Shown: positions 42,538 through 51,532 of the stretch, piece after piece
Layout: each line of letters starts with the position of its first letter
Position numbering within the stretch: position 1 is the first letter of the stretch
NCBI RefSeq assembly: GCF_025465275.1
Contig: NZ_JAODNK010000132.1
Coordinates: forward strand, 1-64,000
Length of the DNA stretch: 64,000 nt
From: Nocardia sp.
GTDB taxonomy: Bacteria > Actinomycetota > Actinomycetes > Mycobacteriales > Mycobacteriaceae
Reading direction: 5' to 3'
The notes under the pieces: model-generated
Databases searched by the model: none
Told to the model about the DNA's origin: nothing
The model's input: only the letters and a program-made list of their open reading frames with translations
Translations under genes and position numbers: made by a program

Positions 42538-43389
42538 TCAGTTGGTTCCGGAGGGGAAGGACTCTGCTTTCTTGTCGCGGAAGGTGCGGATGAGTCCCTC
42601 CTGGACCACGACGGCGACGAGTTCGCCCTGGCGGTTCCAGATGCGGCCGGCGGTGAGGGCGCGGCCGAAGCCCGCGGAGGGGGACTGCTGGTCGTAGAGC
42701 AGCCAGTCGTCGGCGCGGAAGGGGCGCAGGAACCACATGGCGTGGTCGAGGGAGGCGTTCTGGGTGGGCTCGTCGGGGTGCGGGACCTTCGAGGAGCCGA
42801 GGAGGGTCATATCGCTCATGTAGGCGAGGGTGCAGACGTGGAAGAGGGGGTCGTTGGGCAGCGGGTGGCGGTAGCGGAACCACACCTGCTGCTGGGCGGC
42901 CAAACCCTCGCGGCGGTCAACCAACTCTTGCGGGACGGTACGGATATCCCAGTGCTCCCATTCGCGCATGGCCCAGAGCCGTTCGGGGCTCATGCTGGTG
43001 GAGGCGTCGGGCAACTCGTCGGGTGCGGGCACCGTCGGCATTTCGTCCTGATGCTCGGGACCCTGGTCGCCGATGTGGAAGGACGCCGACATGGTGAATA
43101 TGGCATCACCGTTCTGCACGCCGGTGACGCGGCGGGTGCAGAAGGAACGGCCGTCCCGAATCCGATCGACCAGGAAGACAGTGGGTTCCAGAGGATTGCC
43201 TGGCCGCAGGAAGTATCCGTGCAGCGAATGCACCTGATAGGCGGGCTCCACGGTCCGGACCGCCGCAACGAGCGCTTGTCCGGCAACCTGACCGCCGAAC
43301 GTGCGTGGCAGCTGCGTCTTGGTGGACGCGCCACGGAAGATGTCACGCTCGAGCCGCTCGATTTCGAGGGCCTCTTCGATCGTTGCCAT
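42538..43389 (-). CDS. tesB: Acyl-CoA thioesterase II
   Basis: A 283-residue double-hot-dog thioesterase that releases fatty acids from acyl-CoA. The first half has TFGGQVAGQALVAAVRTV and HSLHGYFLRPGNP, the second LDHAMWFLRPFRADDWLLYDQQSPSAG, the TesB signature with the catalytic Asp. The order thioesterase II, pdxT, yebC is shared with M. tuberculosis (Rv2605c-Rv2603c), although here a transporter and other genes intervene. It is divergent from the PknG-like cluster. Confidence 0.95.
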   Translation of the reverse strand: MATIEEALEIERLERDIFRGASTKTQLPRTFGGQVAGQALVAAVRTVEPAYQVHSLHGYFLRPGNPLEPTVFLVDRIRDGRSFCTRRVTGVQNGDAIFTMSASFHIGDQGPEHQDEMPTVPAPDELPDASTSMSPERLWAMREWEHWDIRTVPQELVDRREGLAAQQQVWFRYRHPLPNDPLFHVCTLAYMSDMTLLGSSKVPHPDEPTQNASLDHAMWFLRPFRADDWLLYDQQSPSAGFGRALTAGRIWNRQGELVAVVVQEGLIRTFRDKKAESFPSGTN

Positions 43390-43492
43390 GCACCGTTCCC
43401 TTCCGGATTGTCCGGCTCAGGCTAACAACTGGGCACTACCGGTACCCGCGCGACCTGCCCGAACATCGCACGCCGAAGTCCGGCAAATACTT

Positions 43493-43511
43493 ACGATTTG
43501 CTTACAGGCAA
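43493..43511. promoter_or_regulatory. Short inverted repeat upstream of the kinase cluster
   Basis: GCAAAT (43493-43498) and ATTTGC (43506-43511) flank seven bases in the AT-richer part of the divergent gap between tesB and the signalling operon, about 70 bases before its first start. It could be a regulator site; weak evidence. Confidence 0.3.
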
Positions 43512-43577
43512 CGGTGGCAGCATGGGCAATGGGGGTAGACCCCATCAAGTTCCATCGCTTGCACGGGGGGCTAGTCA

Positions 43578-44792
43578 GTGTTGACACTTGCCGAGGCCGA
43601 TACGGCCTTGGCCCGGCTCGATGCCGATCGATCCGATATGTCCGCGAATCTGGTGGAGTTGGAGGGTCATCCGGGGGTTCGCTTTCTCGACGAGGTGCCA
43701 CTCTCCGGTACCAGCGCGCAGCGGTGGGCGGCGGCTCGGGGACGACTGGGCGTGGTGTGGTCGCAATTCACCCTGTTCGAGGGTGTGGTGGCGCGAGTAC
43801 ACAAGGTGCGGGCGCGAAGGCTGCGCCCTGGTCCGGCCGAACTGGCCGAGCTGACAGCGCTGCTGTGCGGGCCTTCGGTGGTGCTTGCGCCGCAGCCGAT
43901 TCCGTTCGCCGAGCGGCAGCTGACCGGGCCCGCAGTGGTCGGGCGATCGCTGACGCTGGTGCAGCTGGTCGGTGAGATGACGGCGGGCTACTCCGAGGTG
44001 GCGCGAATGGCCGCGGCCGCCGATACGGTGGCCTCGTCCTTTCTGCCCGGGGTGGATCGGGCCGATGCCGGGGTGCGGGAGATTCGGCAGATCGCGGTGA
44101 GGCTGGAACTCGCCGCGATCAACCATCCCCTGCTGGCCCATATCGCGACGGTCGAGCAATGGCTGAATACCGAACGGGCCCTTGCCATGTCGGACCCACT
44201 GACGGTGGCCGAACGGCACCAGGATCCCGCCGATCCGGTTGCCCTCACCCGCGAAATCGACGAACTGCGGGCGAAACTAGCGGAACTGCGGGTGCGCCGC
44301 GAGAGTGTCGCGCAGCGGCTATCGACCCTTGCCGAGGCAGTGGAAGCAACCGCGGCGCTGTACGACACGGCGCTGGCCGCAGCCGCGATCACCGCCGCCA
44401 AGATCCTCGGTGCCACTCCCCCACTACTGGAACCTCTTGCCCCACTGCGGGATCGACTGGCCCTGCTGCAGACCGGCCGCGCATCACACTGGACTCGAGT
44501 CAATGACGAGGTGGTGGCACTGACCCGCGAGGCGGAGCGAGCGCGCACCGCCGCTGATACCGCTCGCGATCACGCGGTGGCACTACTGGATCGGCGCGAC
44601 GAATTACGCGGGCGGCTGGACGCGTACCGTGCCAAGGGCGCGCGCCTGCGTTTGAGCGAGGACGCCACGGTCGATCAGCGATATCGCCGAGCACACGAGC
44701 TACTGCATTGCGCGCCTTGCGATCTCGCTGCCGCAACACGGGCGCTGACGGAATATCAGCGGTCCATTATCGAACGGACAACCACAGCATGA
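43578..44792 (+). CDS. Helical protein of unknown function, first gene of the PknG-like cluster
   Basis: A 404-residue protein from a GTG start. It is Ala/Leu/Arg-rich and predicted almost wholly helical, with coiled-coil-like stretches at about 215-260 (LTREIDELRAKLAELRVRRE) and 325-375 (EAERARTAADTARDHAVALLDRRDEL). No signal peptide or membrane helix is seen. Near the C-terminus HELLHCAPCDLAAATRALTEYQRSI contains a CxxC. The stop overlaps the kinase start by four bases (ATGA), so it is translationally coupled to the kinase and is probably a scaffold or substrate. I do not recognise a named family. Confidence 0.85.
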   Translation: MLTLAEADTALARLDADRSDMSANLVELEGHPGVRFLDEVPLSGTSAQRWAAARGRLGVVWSQFTLFEGVVARVHKVRARRLRPGPAELAELTALLCGPSVVLAPQPIPFAERQLTGPAVVGRSLTLVQLVGEMTAGYSEVARMAAAADTVASSFLPGVDRADAGVREIRQIAVRLELAAINHPLLAHIATVEQWLNTERALAMSDPLTVAERHQDPADPVALTREIDELRAKLAELRVRRESVAQRLSTLAEAVEATAALYDTALAAAAITAAKILGATPPLLEPLAPLRDRLALLQTGRASHWTRVNDEVVALTREAERARTAADTARDHAVALLDRRDELRGRLDAYRAKGARLRLSEDATVDQRYRRAHELLHCAPCDLAAATRALTEYQRSIIERTTTA

Positions 44793-47068
44793 CCACCTGT
44801 ACCCGGCCCGGCTGCGCCGGCGCCATCGCGGACGGCTTCTGCGACGAGTGCGGAATGGCGCCCGCGCCGCAGCTCGTCTCGGCGGTGAACGGTGTCGCGG
44901 TCACGCCTTCGACCGCCACCCCCGCCCACTCCCTCGCTCTTCATGCTCCCGGGCCCTCGACCCCGCTCACCTCGTCCTCTGGCAGGCAGAGCCGCGGCGG
45001 CTCGAGCCGGTCCTCGTCACGATCCAGCCGTTCCAACCGCACCGGCCGATCGGCGCGCGGCCGTCTGGGCGCGGGCCTCGTCTCGATTCCGCAAGTGCCG
45101 TACCGCGATCCGTCGACGGCGGTGCTGTCCGACCCTCAGGTCCCGGAACGAGAGCGGTTCTGCGGCAGCTGCAGTACGCCGGTCGGCCGGGGCCGCGACA
45201 CCACCCCGGGACGACCTGAAGGCTTCTGCCGCCAGTGCGGGTCCGCCTACTCCTTCACCCCCAAACTCGCTGCCGGAGATCTTGTTTCGGGCCAATACGA
45301 GGTGCTGGGCTGCCTCGCACACGGGGGCCTGGGCTGGGTCTATCTCGCACGCGACCGCAATGTGAGCGACCGCTGGGTGGTCCTCAAGGGCCTGCTCGAC
45401 AGCGGCGATGCCGATGCCATGGCCGCGGCGGTGGCCGAGCGGCAGTTCCTGGCCACGGTGGAACACCCGAATATCGTCAAGATCTTCAATTTCGTGCGGC
45501 ATCCCGACCCCCGGACCGGGGAACAGGTCGGCTATATCGTCATGGAGTATGTCGGCGGGGCCTCGCTCAAGGAGTTGCGGTCCAACCGCGATGCCATCGG
45601 CAATCTGGAACCGCTGCCGCTGGCGCAGGGCCTGGCCTACATTCTCGAGATCCTGCCCGCGCTCGGGCATCTACACAGCCTCGGACTGCTGTACTGCGAT
45701 TTCAAGCCCGACAATATGATTCAGACCGAAGAGCAGCTCAAGCTCATCGACCTGGGCGCCGTGCGGCGCATGGACGACGAGGACAGCGCCGGCTTCAAAA
45801 CCGACGGCTATTGCGCACCGGAGCTGGAAACCGAAGGCGCGTCGATCGAATCGGATCTGTTCACGGTGGCGCGCACCCTCGCCCTGCTGACCTTCAATTT
45901 CGACTACCGCTCGGCCTACCGCTACGACCTGCCGCCCGCCGGCGAGGTGCCACTGCTGGCCGCCTACCCGTCCTTCCATCGCCTGCTGATCCGCGCCACC
46001 GCACCCGACGCCAATGATCGTTTCGCCTCCGCCGCGGAGATGATCGAACAGGTCACCGGGGTACTGCGGGAGGTGGTCGCGGCCCAGGACGGTGCGCCTC
46101 GACCGGCTCCTTCGACCGTATTCAGCGGGGAGCGAAGGCCTTTCGGCACCGAGCCGAACCAGTGGCCGGTCATGCCGGCACCGGCGGTGATCGCAGCGGC
46201 GCTGCCGATTCCACTCGTGGATCCCACCGATCCGGCTGCCGGGTTCCTCGCCACCAATGCCGGTGGCGACCCGAAAATGGTGGTGGCCGCCCTGGAGGCC
46301 GCACCGGTCTCCTCCCCCGAATTGACTCTCGCCCTGGTGCGGGCCCGCATCGAAGCCGGTGATCCGGTGGCCGCCCGGGCGGAACTGGATGTGCTGGAGG
46401 CGTCCGAGGACGCCGACTGGCGGATCACCTGGTATCGAGGCTTGGCCGCCTTGGCCGCGGGGGAAACTGATTCCGCGCGTGGGTTTTTCGATACCGTCTA
46501 CGACCTGCTGCCTGGTGAGGCCGCAGCCAAGCTGGCCTTCGCGGCTGCCGCCGAGTGTGAGGGCGACGCCACCACGGCCGCCGCACTCTACGAACGGGTG
46601 TGGCGCACCGACAATGGTTATGCCAGCGCCGCATTCGGTGTGGCGCGAACCCGATTGCGGGACCGCGATATCGACGGGGCCATAGCGGCCGCGGAGTCCG
46701 TGCCCGCCAGTTCGAGTCACCATGTGGCCGCGCAGTTGGCCGCCTTCGGCGCGCAACTCGAGGGCGGCGGCTTGCAGCGGGCGCACGAGTACCTGGCGGC
46801 AGCGGGCGACCGGCTCACCGCGCTCCCTCTCGATCCGGAACATAAGGCGTGGAAGAGCATTGCCGTTCTCGACGCGGCACGGGAGCTGGCTGCGGGACAA
46901 CCCATTCCGCAGGGCCACACGGTGCTCGGCTGCCGATTCACCGACACCGACCTACGGCGGGCCCTCGAGACGCAGTACCGGACCCTGGCGCGACTGTCGC
47001 CGGACAGCACCGCCAAGCGCGATCTGGTGAACCGGGCCAATGCCGTTCGACCTGTCAGTTGGGTGTGA
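44789..47068 (+). CDS. PknG-like serine/threonine protein kinase with zinc ribbons and TPR tail
   Basis: A 759-residue kinase. Order: a small zinc ribbon at 4-22 (CTRPGCA..FCDECG); a Ser/Arg-rich linker; a rubredoxin-like domain at about 125-152 (CGSC...CRQC); the kinase domain about 170-450; then a TPR-like helical C-terminus. PknG traits are plain: SDPQVPERERFC before the rubredoxin domain, Gly-loop LAHGGLGWVY, ATP Lys in VVLKG (about 200), catalytic Asp in YCDFKPDN (a non-RD kinase), and DLGAV in place of DFG. Mycobacterial PknG controls glutamate metabolism through GarA and is cytosolic. Here it is embedded in a phosphatase/vWA/FHA/membrane-protein operon. It may be an orthologue or a specialised paralogue. 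Confidence 0.95.
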   Translation: MTTCTRPGCAGAIADGFCDECGMAPAPQLVSAVNGVAVTPSTATPAHSLALHAPGPSTPLTSSSGRQSRGGSSRSSSRSSRSNRTGRSARGRLGAGLVSIPQVPYRDPSTAVLSDPQVPERERFCGSCSTPVGRGRDTTPGRPEGFCRQCGSAYSFTPKLAAGDLVSGQYEVLGCLAHGGLGWVYLARDRNVSDRWVVLKGLLDSGDADAMAAAVAERQFLATVEHPNIVKIFNFVRHPDPRTGEQVGYIVMEYVGGASLKELRSNRDAIGNLEPLPLAQGLAYILEILPALGHLHSLGLLYCDFKPDNMIQTEEQLKLIDLGAVRRMDDEDSAGFKTDGYCAPELETEGASIESDLFTVARTLALLTFNFDYRSAYRYDLPPAGEVPLLAAYPSFHRLLIRATAPDANDRFASAAEMIEQVTGVLREVVAAQDGAPRPAPSTVFSGERRPFGTEPNQWPVMPAPAVIAAALPIPLVDPTDPAAGFLATNAGGDPKMVVAALEAAPVSSPELTLALVRARIEAGDPVAARAELDVLEASEDADWRITWYRGLAALAAGETDSARGFFDTVYDLLPGEAAAKLAFAAAAECEGDATTAAALYERVWRTDNGYASAAFGVARTRLRDRDIDGAIAAAESVPASSSHHVAAQLAAFGAQLEGGGLQRAHEYLAAAGDRLTALPLDPEHKAWKSIAVLDAARELAAGQPIPQGHTVLGCRFTDTDLRRALETQYRTLARLSPDSTAKRDLVNRANAVRPVSWV

Positions 47069-47071
47069 GGA

Positions 47072-48073
47072 ATGCGGTCGACGACGACCACGAAGGGTGA
47101 TGAGTTGAGCGACATCTGCCAGGGATGCGGCGCCGTATTCGAGATCGGCGACCGATTCTGCGAGGACTGCGGATACTCCCTTTCCGGAGAGTCCGCCGAA
47201 ATCACTGCCCTACAGTGCGTTTCGTGCGCCTCCGGCAGCATAGACGCGGACGGCTTCTGCCGGAACTGCGGGTTGCAGGCAGCTGCGCCGGATCGCCGCG
47301 AACTCGATCTCGGCAGCTGCGCAGCGGTGACCGATCGTGGAAAACGCCACGCGCACAACGAAGATGCGGTGGCTCTGCGCGAACTCACCCAACCGCAGAT
47401 GCGAGTACTAGTCGTGTCCGACGGCGTCTCCTCCTCCGATCGTCCTGACGAGGCCGCCGAGCGCGCCGTCGCCACCACTGTCGACCGGCTCGCCGAGGAG
47501 TTGCAGGACGGTACTCATCCCGCCATAGCGACGGTCACCGCCATGGCGCAAGCCGCGGCGGCGGTTGCGGCGCTCGGTGACTCCGGTGACCGCAGTCCGG
47601 CCTGCACCCTGGTGTCGGCGGTGCTCACCGCCGAGGGCATCACCCTCGGATGGGTCGGCGACAGCCGCGCCTATTGGCTCGCCGCAGGCGATTCGGCGAC
47701 CCCGCCGCGCTGCCTGACCGACGACGATTCGGTCGCCGCCGGGCTCATCGCACACGGCATCGATGCAGAAACCGCCATGGCGAGCCCCGAGGCACACACG
47801 CTGACCGCCTGGCTCGGCGCCGATGCGGACGCCCTCGAACCGCATGTGCGCAGCTTCGTCCCGGACGGTCCGGGCGTGCTGCTGCTCTGCAGCGACGGGC
47901 TCTGGAATTACTTCCCGGCCGCCGAGACCCTCACCGACCTGGCCGCTCCGGCCACCCGGACCACACCGCTGGCCACGGCACACAACCTGGCCGATCTGGC
48001 GCTGGCCGCCGGTGGCGGCGACAACATCACCGTCGCCGTGGCACCGTTTCCGTCGAACCCGAGGAACTGCTGA
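47072..48073 (+). CDS. PP2C-type protein phosphatase with N-terminal zinc ribbons
   Basis: A 333-residue metal-dependent Ser/Thr phosphatase. Two zinc-ribbon-like units precede it (CQGCG..FCEDCG; CVSCAS..FCRNCG, about 16-65), then the PP2C motifs: VTDRGKRHAHNEDAV, VVSDGVSS, LGWVGDSRAYW, LLCSDGLWNY and GGGDNITVAV, so all acidic metal ligands are present. Start uncertain: ATG 47072 has GAGGA touching it, whereas TTG 47105 has a well-spaced AAGGG. It lies three bases after the kinase stop and presumably reverses its phosphorylations. Confidence 0.94.
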   Translation: MRSTTTTKGDELSDICQGCGAVFEIGDRFCEDCGYSLSGESAEITALQCVSCASGSIDADGFCRNCGLQAAAPDRRELDLGSCAAVTDRGKRHAHNEDAVALRELTQPQMRVLVVSDGVSSSDRPDEAAERAVATTVDRLAEELQDGTHPAIATVTAMAQAAAAVAALGDSGDRSPACTLVSAVLTAEGITLGWVGDSRAYWLAAGDSATPPRCLTDDDSVAAGLIAHGIDAETAMASPEAHTLTAWLGADADALEPHVRSFVPDGPGVLLLCSDGLWNYFPAAETLTDLAAPATRTTPLATAHNLADLALAAGGGDNITVAVAPFPSNPRNC

Positions 48074-48075
48074 TC

Positions 48076-49368
48076 ATGAACGCCCCCATCGGTTTCCGCA
48101 TCGATACCTTTCAGAACGAATTCCTGCCGGCGGGCGGAACCCGAGTGAATGCCGTGGTGACGGTGACCGCCACGACGAGTGGAACCGATACGGCGGTGGA
48201 TGGCGCGGCTGAGGTCATCATCGTCGACTGCTCCGGATCCATGGATCACACCTACGGCAAGCTCAGCGCCGCCAAAAACGCTACCGCCGCGGCGATTTCG
48301 GCAGTGCGGGACGGTGTGGCCTTCGCTGTTGTCGCCGGAACCGACACCGCGCGCATGGTGTATCCGGTGACGCCGTCGCTCATCGAGGCCAATGCCAATC
48401 ACAAGCAGAACGCCATCAATGCCGTCCAGGGTTTACGCGCCGGTGGCGGCACCGCGATCGGCACCTGGCTGAAGCTGGCGCGCAAGCTGTTCGGGGATCG
48501 GGCCGGACTGCGGCACGCCATTCTGCTCACCGACGGACGTGACGAACACGAGTCCGCCCAGCAGCTCGATACCGAGATTCGTTCGAGCACCGGAGTTTTC
48601 GCCTGCGATTGCCGCGGCGTGGGCACCGATTGGGAGATCGACGAACTGCGCAAGATCTCCACCGCACTACTCGGCACCGTCGATATCGTCGCCGATCCGG
48701 CGGATCTGGTGGCCGACTTCCAGGCCATGACCGCCGCAGCCATGGGCAAGGAGGTCGCCGATGTGGCGCTGCGCCTGTGGACTCCGCGCGGAGCGACCGT
48801 GAAGTTCGTCAAGCAGGTGGCGCCCGAACTGGCCGATCTGACCGGTCGACGTACCGAATCCGGCACGCAGACAGGCGATTACCCGACCGGATCATGGGGC
48901 GGCGCCGAGAGCCGCGACTATCACGTCTGCATCGAGGTCGCCCCCGGCGGCGTCGGAGATGTCATGCTCGCGGGCCGGGTCAGCCTGGTGCGCACCACCG
49001 CCGCAGGCACCGAGGTGCTCGGGCAGGGTCTGGTCAAGGCCGTCTGGACCGATGATGTGGTGCAGTCCAGCAAGATCAGCCCCGAAGTCGCGCACTACAC
49101 CGGGCAGGCCGAACTTGCCGGGGCCATCCAGGAGGGGCTCACGGCGCGGCGGCTCGGCGATTTGGACACGGCCACACAGCGATTGGGGCGGGCGGTGCAG
49201 CTGGCCGCCGAATCCGGACATGAGGACACCGCGAAACTCCTTGCCGGAGTGGTCGATGTCCTCGACGCCCGGACCGGAACCGTGCGGCTGAAGTCGGCGG
49301 TGCGCAAGGCGGACGAGATGACATTGGATACGCGGTCCACCAAGACTTCCCGCGTGCACAAGCGTTAG
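48076..49368 (+). CDS. von Willebrand factor A domain protein
   Basis: A 430-residue protein. The vWA domain (about 45-225) has a complete MIDAS: DCSGSM (about 51-56), the Thr in GGGTAIG and the Asp in LLTDGRDE, so it should bind a divalent metal and a partner. A beta-rich middle and a helical C-terminus (RLGDLDTATQRLGRAVQLAAESG, TPR-like) follow. No signal peptide; cytoplasmic. It starts two bases after the phosphatase stop, with GAGGAA upstream. vWA, PP2C and zinc-ribbon kinase genes also occur together in the TerY-P triad described in Ter stress systems, which this resembles. Confidence 0.93.
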   Translation: MNAPIGFRIDTFQNEFLPAGGTRVNAVVTVTATTSGTDTAVDGAAEVIIVDCSGSMDHTYGKLSAAKNATAAAISAVRDGVAFAVVAGTDTARMVYPVTPSLIEANANHKQNAINAVQGLRAGGGTAIGTWLKLARKLFGDRAGLRHAILLTDGRDEHESAQQLDTEIRSSTGVFACDCRGVGTDWEIDELRKISTALLGTVDIVADPADLVADFQAMTAAAMGKEVADVALRLWTPRGATVKFVKQVAPELADLTGRRTESGTQTGDYPTGSWGGAESRDYHVCIEVAPGGVGDVMLAGRVSLVRTTAAGTEVLGQGLVKAVWTDDVVQSSKISPEVAHYTGQAELAGAIQEGLTARRLGDLDTATQRLGRAVQLAAESGHEDTAKLLAGVVDVLDARTGTVRLKSAVRKADEMTLDTRSTKTSRVHKR

Positions 49369-49377
49369 GGGCCTACG

Positions 49378-50058
49378 ATGCTGACCTGCCCTGCCGGACA
49401 TGACTCGGCGGCAATGGATTTCTGTGATGTGTGCGGACTGCAACTCGCAGAGTCCGAACGCACCACGCCCACAGCAGAACCAATGGGTGAACCGTGCCCG
49501 CAGTGCGGCGAGCCGCGCTCGGGGCGGTTCTGTGAAGGGTGTAGCTACGACTTCGTCGCGGGGCTACCCGTAGCAACCGCTGTTCCGCTCGCGCCTCCAA
49601 TCACGCCCGCACCTCCTGTTGCAGCGCCGGTGCCGAGCGAATCCGTGTGGATAGCAACCATTTCCGCTGACCGCGGCTATTTCGACACCATGCGCAGCGA
49701 GGACGACGAGATCGAGTTCCCCGCGCACTACCCCGAGCGCGCATTCGTCCTGCGCGGTGCACAGGTCCGGGTGGGCCGCCGCCGCGCGGCCGGGGGTGCG
49801 GGCCCCGAGATCGACCTCACCGGCCCGCCCCAGGATCCCGGCATCTCGCATGTGCACGTGCTTTTCCTGGCACAGGCCGAGAACAGCTGGGCCCTCATCG
49901 ATCTCGGCTCCACCAATGGCACCCGTGTCAATGGCGGAACCGATCCGATCGCACAGGGGACTCCGGTCGCGATCACGTCCGGTGATCGCATCCACCTCGG
50001 CGCCTGGACGACGCTCACCCTCACTTCCTCGAAGCAGAACCGGGACAACGCCTCATGA
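49378..50058 (+). CDS. FHA-domain protein with N-terminal zinc ribbons
   Basis: A 226-residue phosphothreonine-binding protein. Two zinc-ribbon-like units lie at 4-20 and 40-56 (CPAGHD..FCDVCG; CPQCG..FCEGCS), then a Pro/Ala linker, then an FHA domain (about 120-215) with RVGRRR, the ISHVHV turn and DLGSTNGTRVNG. The zinc ribbons parallel those of the kinase and phosphatase, suggesting a common assembly surface. It lacks the ETTS phosphoacceptor segment of GarA. Its stop overlaps the membrane-protein start by four bases. Confidence 0.93.
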   Translation: MLTCPAGHDSAAMDFCDVCGLQLAESERTTPTAEPMGEPCPQCGEPRSGRFCEGCSYDFVAGLPVATAVPLAPPITPAPPVAAPVPSESVWIATISADRGYFDTMRSEDDEIEFPAHYPERAFVLRGAQVRVGRRRAAGGAGPEIDLTGPPQDPGISHVHVLFLAQAENSWALIDLGSTNGTRVNGGTDPIAQGTPVAITSGDRIHLGAWTTLTLTSSKQNRDNAS

Positions 50059-51491
50059 CCACGGTCACCACCCGCCCGGCGCGCCCGGCCCTCGACAGCG
50101 CCCGCAGACTGCTGCCGGCCCGCGCCGACACTCCGGGCTGGATTCGCTGGCTGGCCGTACTCGCGGTGCTGCTCACCGCGGGCACCGCGCTGGTAATCGC
50201 TACGGGCGCGAGCTCCACCCGGCACGGCATCGACGTGATCGGCCACCGCACCGCACCCACCGTCGCCGCCACCGAGGATCTGTATTTCGCGCTGGCCGAT
50301 ATGGATGCGCAACTGTCGAATATGCTTCTCGCCGGGGATGATTCAGCACTAACGAAGGTGCGTGACACCGCCCTGGCCGGTATGGAGCAGCGGCGTACCC
50401 AAGTCGACGCCGATCTGCAACAGGCCATGACCATCGCCACCAATGCCGATGCCGCCGCGCAGATCCGCGAACTGCTGGACCTGTTCGGCAAGTATCAGGG
50501 GCTGGCCGCGGACACCCTACAACTGGCCAATCTTGACCACGGTGCGGCCGGAAAGCCCTCGGCGCGGACGCTGGACGCCTACCGCACGGCCACCGGGATG
50601 GTTCCCGATCTGATGGCGCGCGCACAGAAACTCGCCGACACCAATAGCGGAGTGCTGGAGAGCGCCTACAGCGACAGCGAGCACACCACCTCCGTGGCCC
50701 GCGTGCGGATCGCACTGCTCGGCCTGCTCGTCCTGGGCACCCTCATCGGCCTGCAGATCCTGCTGCGGGTGACGCTGCGCCGGCGCATCAACCCAGCGCT
50801 GGCCCTCACCACGGTGCTCGCCGCTGCGCTGCTGCTCGGTGGATTCCTCGCGAATTCCAATGCCGGACAACAACTCACCACCGCCAAAAAGGATGCGTTC
50901 GACTCCCTGCTGGCCCTGCGCCAGGCGCGCGCCATCTCCTACGATGCCAATGCCGACGAGAGCCGCTTCCTGCTCGACCCGGAACGCGCCGCCGCCTATC
51001 AGGATGCGTTCTACAACAAGTCGCAGCGCCTGGCCGGGGTCTCCGCACACACCCTGGACGATTACGTGCCCACCCTCGACAAGGCGCTCAGCACGAACAG
51101 CGCGGGATTGGAAACCGCACTGACCGCCGACTCGTTCCTCGGAAAAGAGCTGCGCAACATCACCTTCAGCAGTGAACGCACCGCCGCGCAGAACACCTTG
51201 ACCGCCTACCAGACCTATCAGCACGACGACCGCACCCTGCGCGCGCAGGACCGCACCGATCTGCGTGCCGCCATCACCCTCGATACCGGCCCGTCCAACG
51301 ACCACTTCGCCGCCTACGATCAGGCGCTCGTCGCCACCATCGATATCAATCAGCGCGCATTCGACAGCGCCATCGCCGACAGCGAATCCGCGCTGGCGGG
51401 CTGGAACAACTGGCTTCCACTGGGCGGTGCCGTGCTGATCAGCGTCCTCGTCCTGGTCGGTGTCCGCCCACGCCTCGCCGAGTACCGCTGA
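50055..51491 (+). CDS. Four-helix membrane protein, GlnX-like sensor
   Basis: A 478-residue integral membrane protein with helices at about 30-50 (WLAVLAVLLTAGTALVIATG), 217-237, 246-266 and 452-472 (LPLGGAVLISVLVLVGV). Two extracytoplasmic helical domains of about 160 and 185 residues lie between helices 1/2 and 3/4, resembling two four-helix-bundle sensors in tandem. Size and layout match GlnX (Rv0412c), which passes amino-acid signals from the binding protein GlnH to PknG in mycobacteria. No glnH-like gene is adjacent. It is the last gene of the coupled cluster. Confidence 0.85.
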   Translation: MTTVTTRPARPALDSARRLLPARADTPGWIRWLAVLAVLLTAGTALVIATGASSTRHGIDVIGHRTAPTVAATEDLYFALADMDAQLSNMLLAGDDSALTKVRDTALAGMEQRRTQVDADLQQAMTIATNADAAAQIRELLDLFGKYQGLAADTLQLANLDHGAAGKPSARTLDAYRTATGMVPDLMARAQKLADTNSGVLESAYSDSEHTTSVARVRIALLGLLVLGTLIGLQILLRVTLRRRINPALALTTVLAAALLLGGFLANSNAGQQLTTAKKDAFDSLLALRQARAISYDANADESRFLLDPERAAAYQDAFYNKSQRLAGVSAHTLDDYVPTLDKALSTNSAGLETALTADSFLGKELRNITFSSERTAAQNTLTAYQTYQHDDRTLRAQDRTDLRAAITLDTGPSNDHFAAYDQALVATIDINQRAFDSAIADSESALAGWNNWLPLGGAVLISVLVLVGVRPRLAEYR

Positions 51492-51532
51492 CCCAGCCGC
51501 ACCGTCCGAAACCTGTCGATCATGATGGACAG

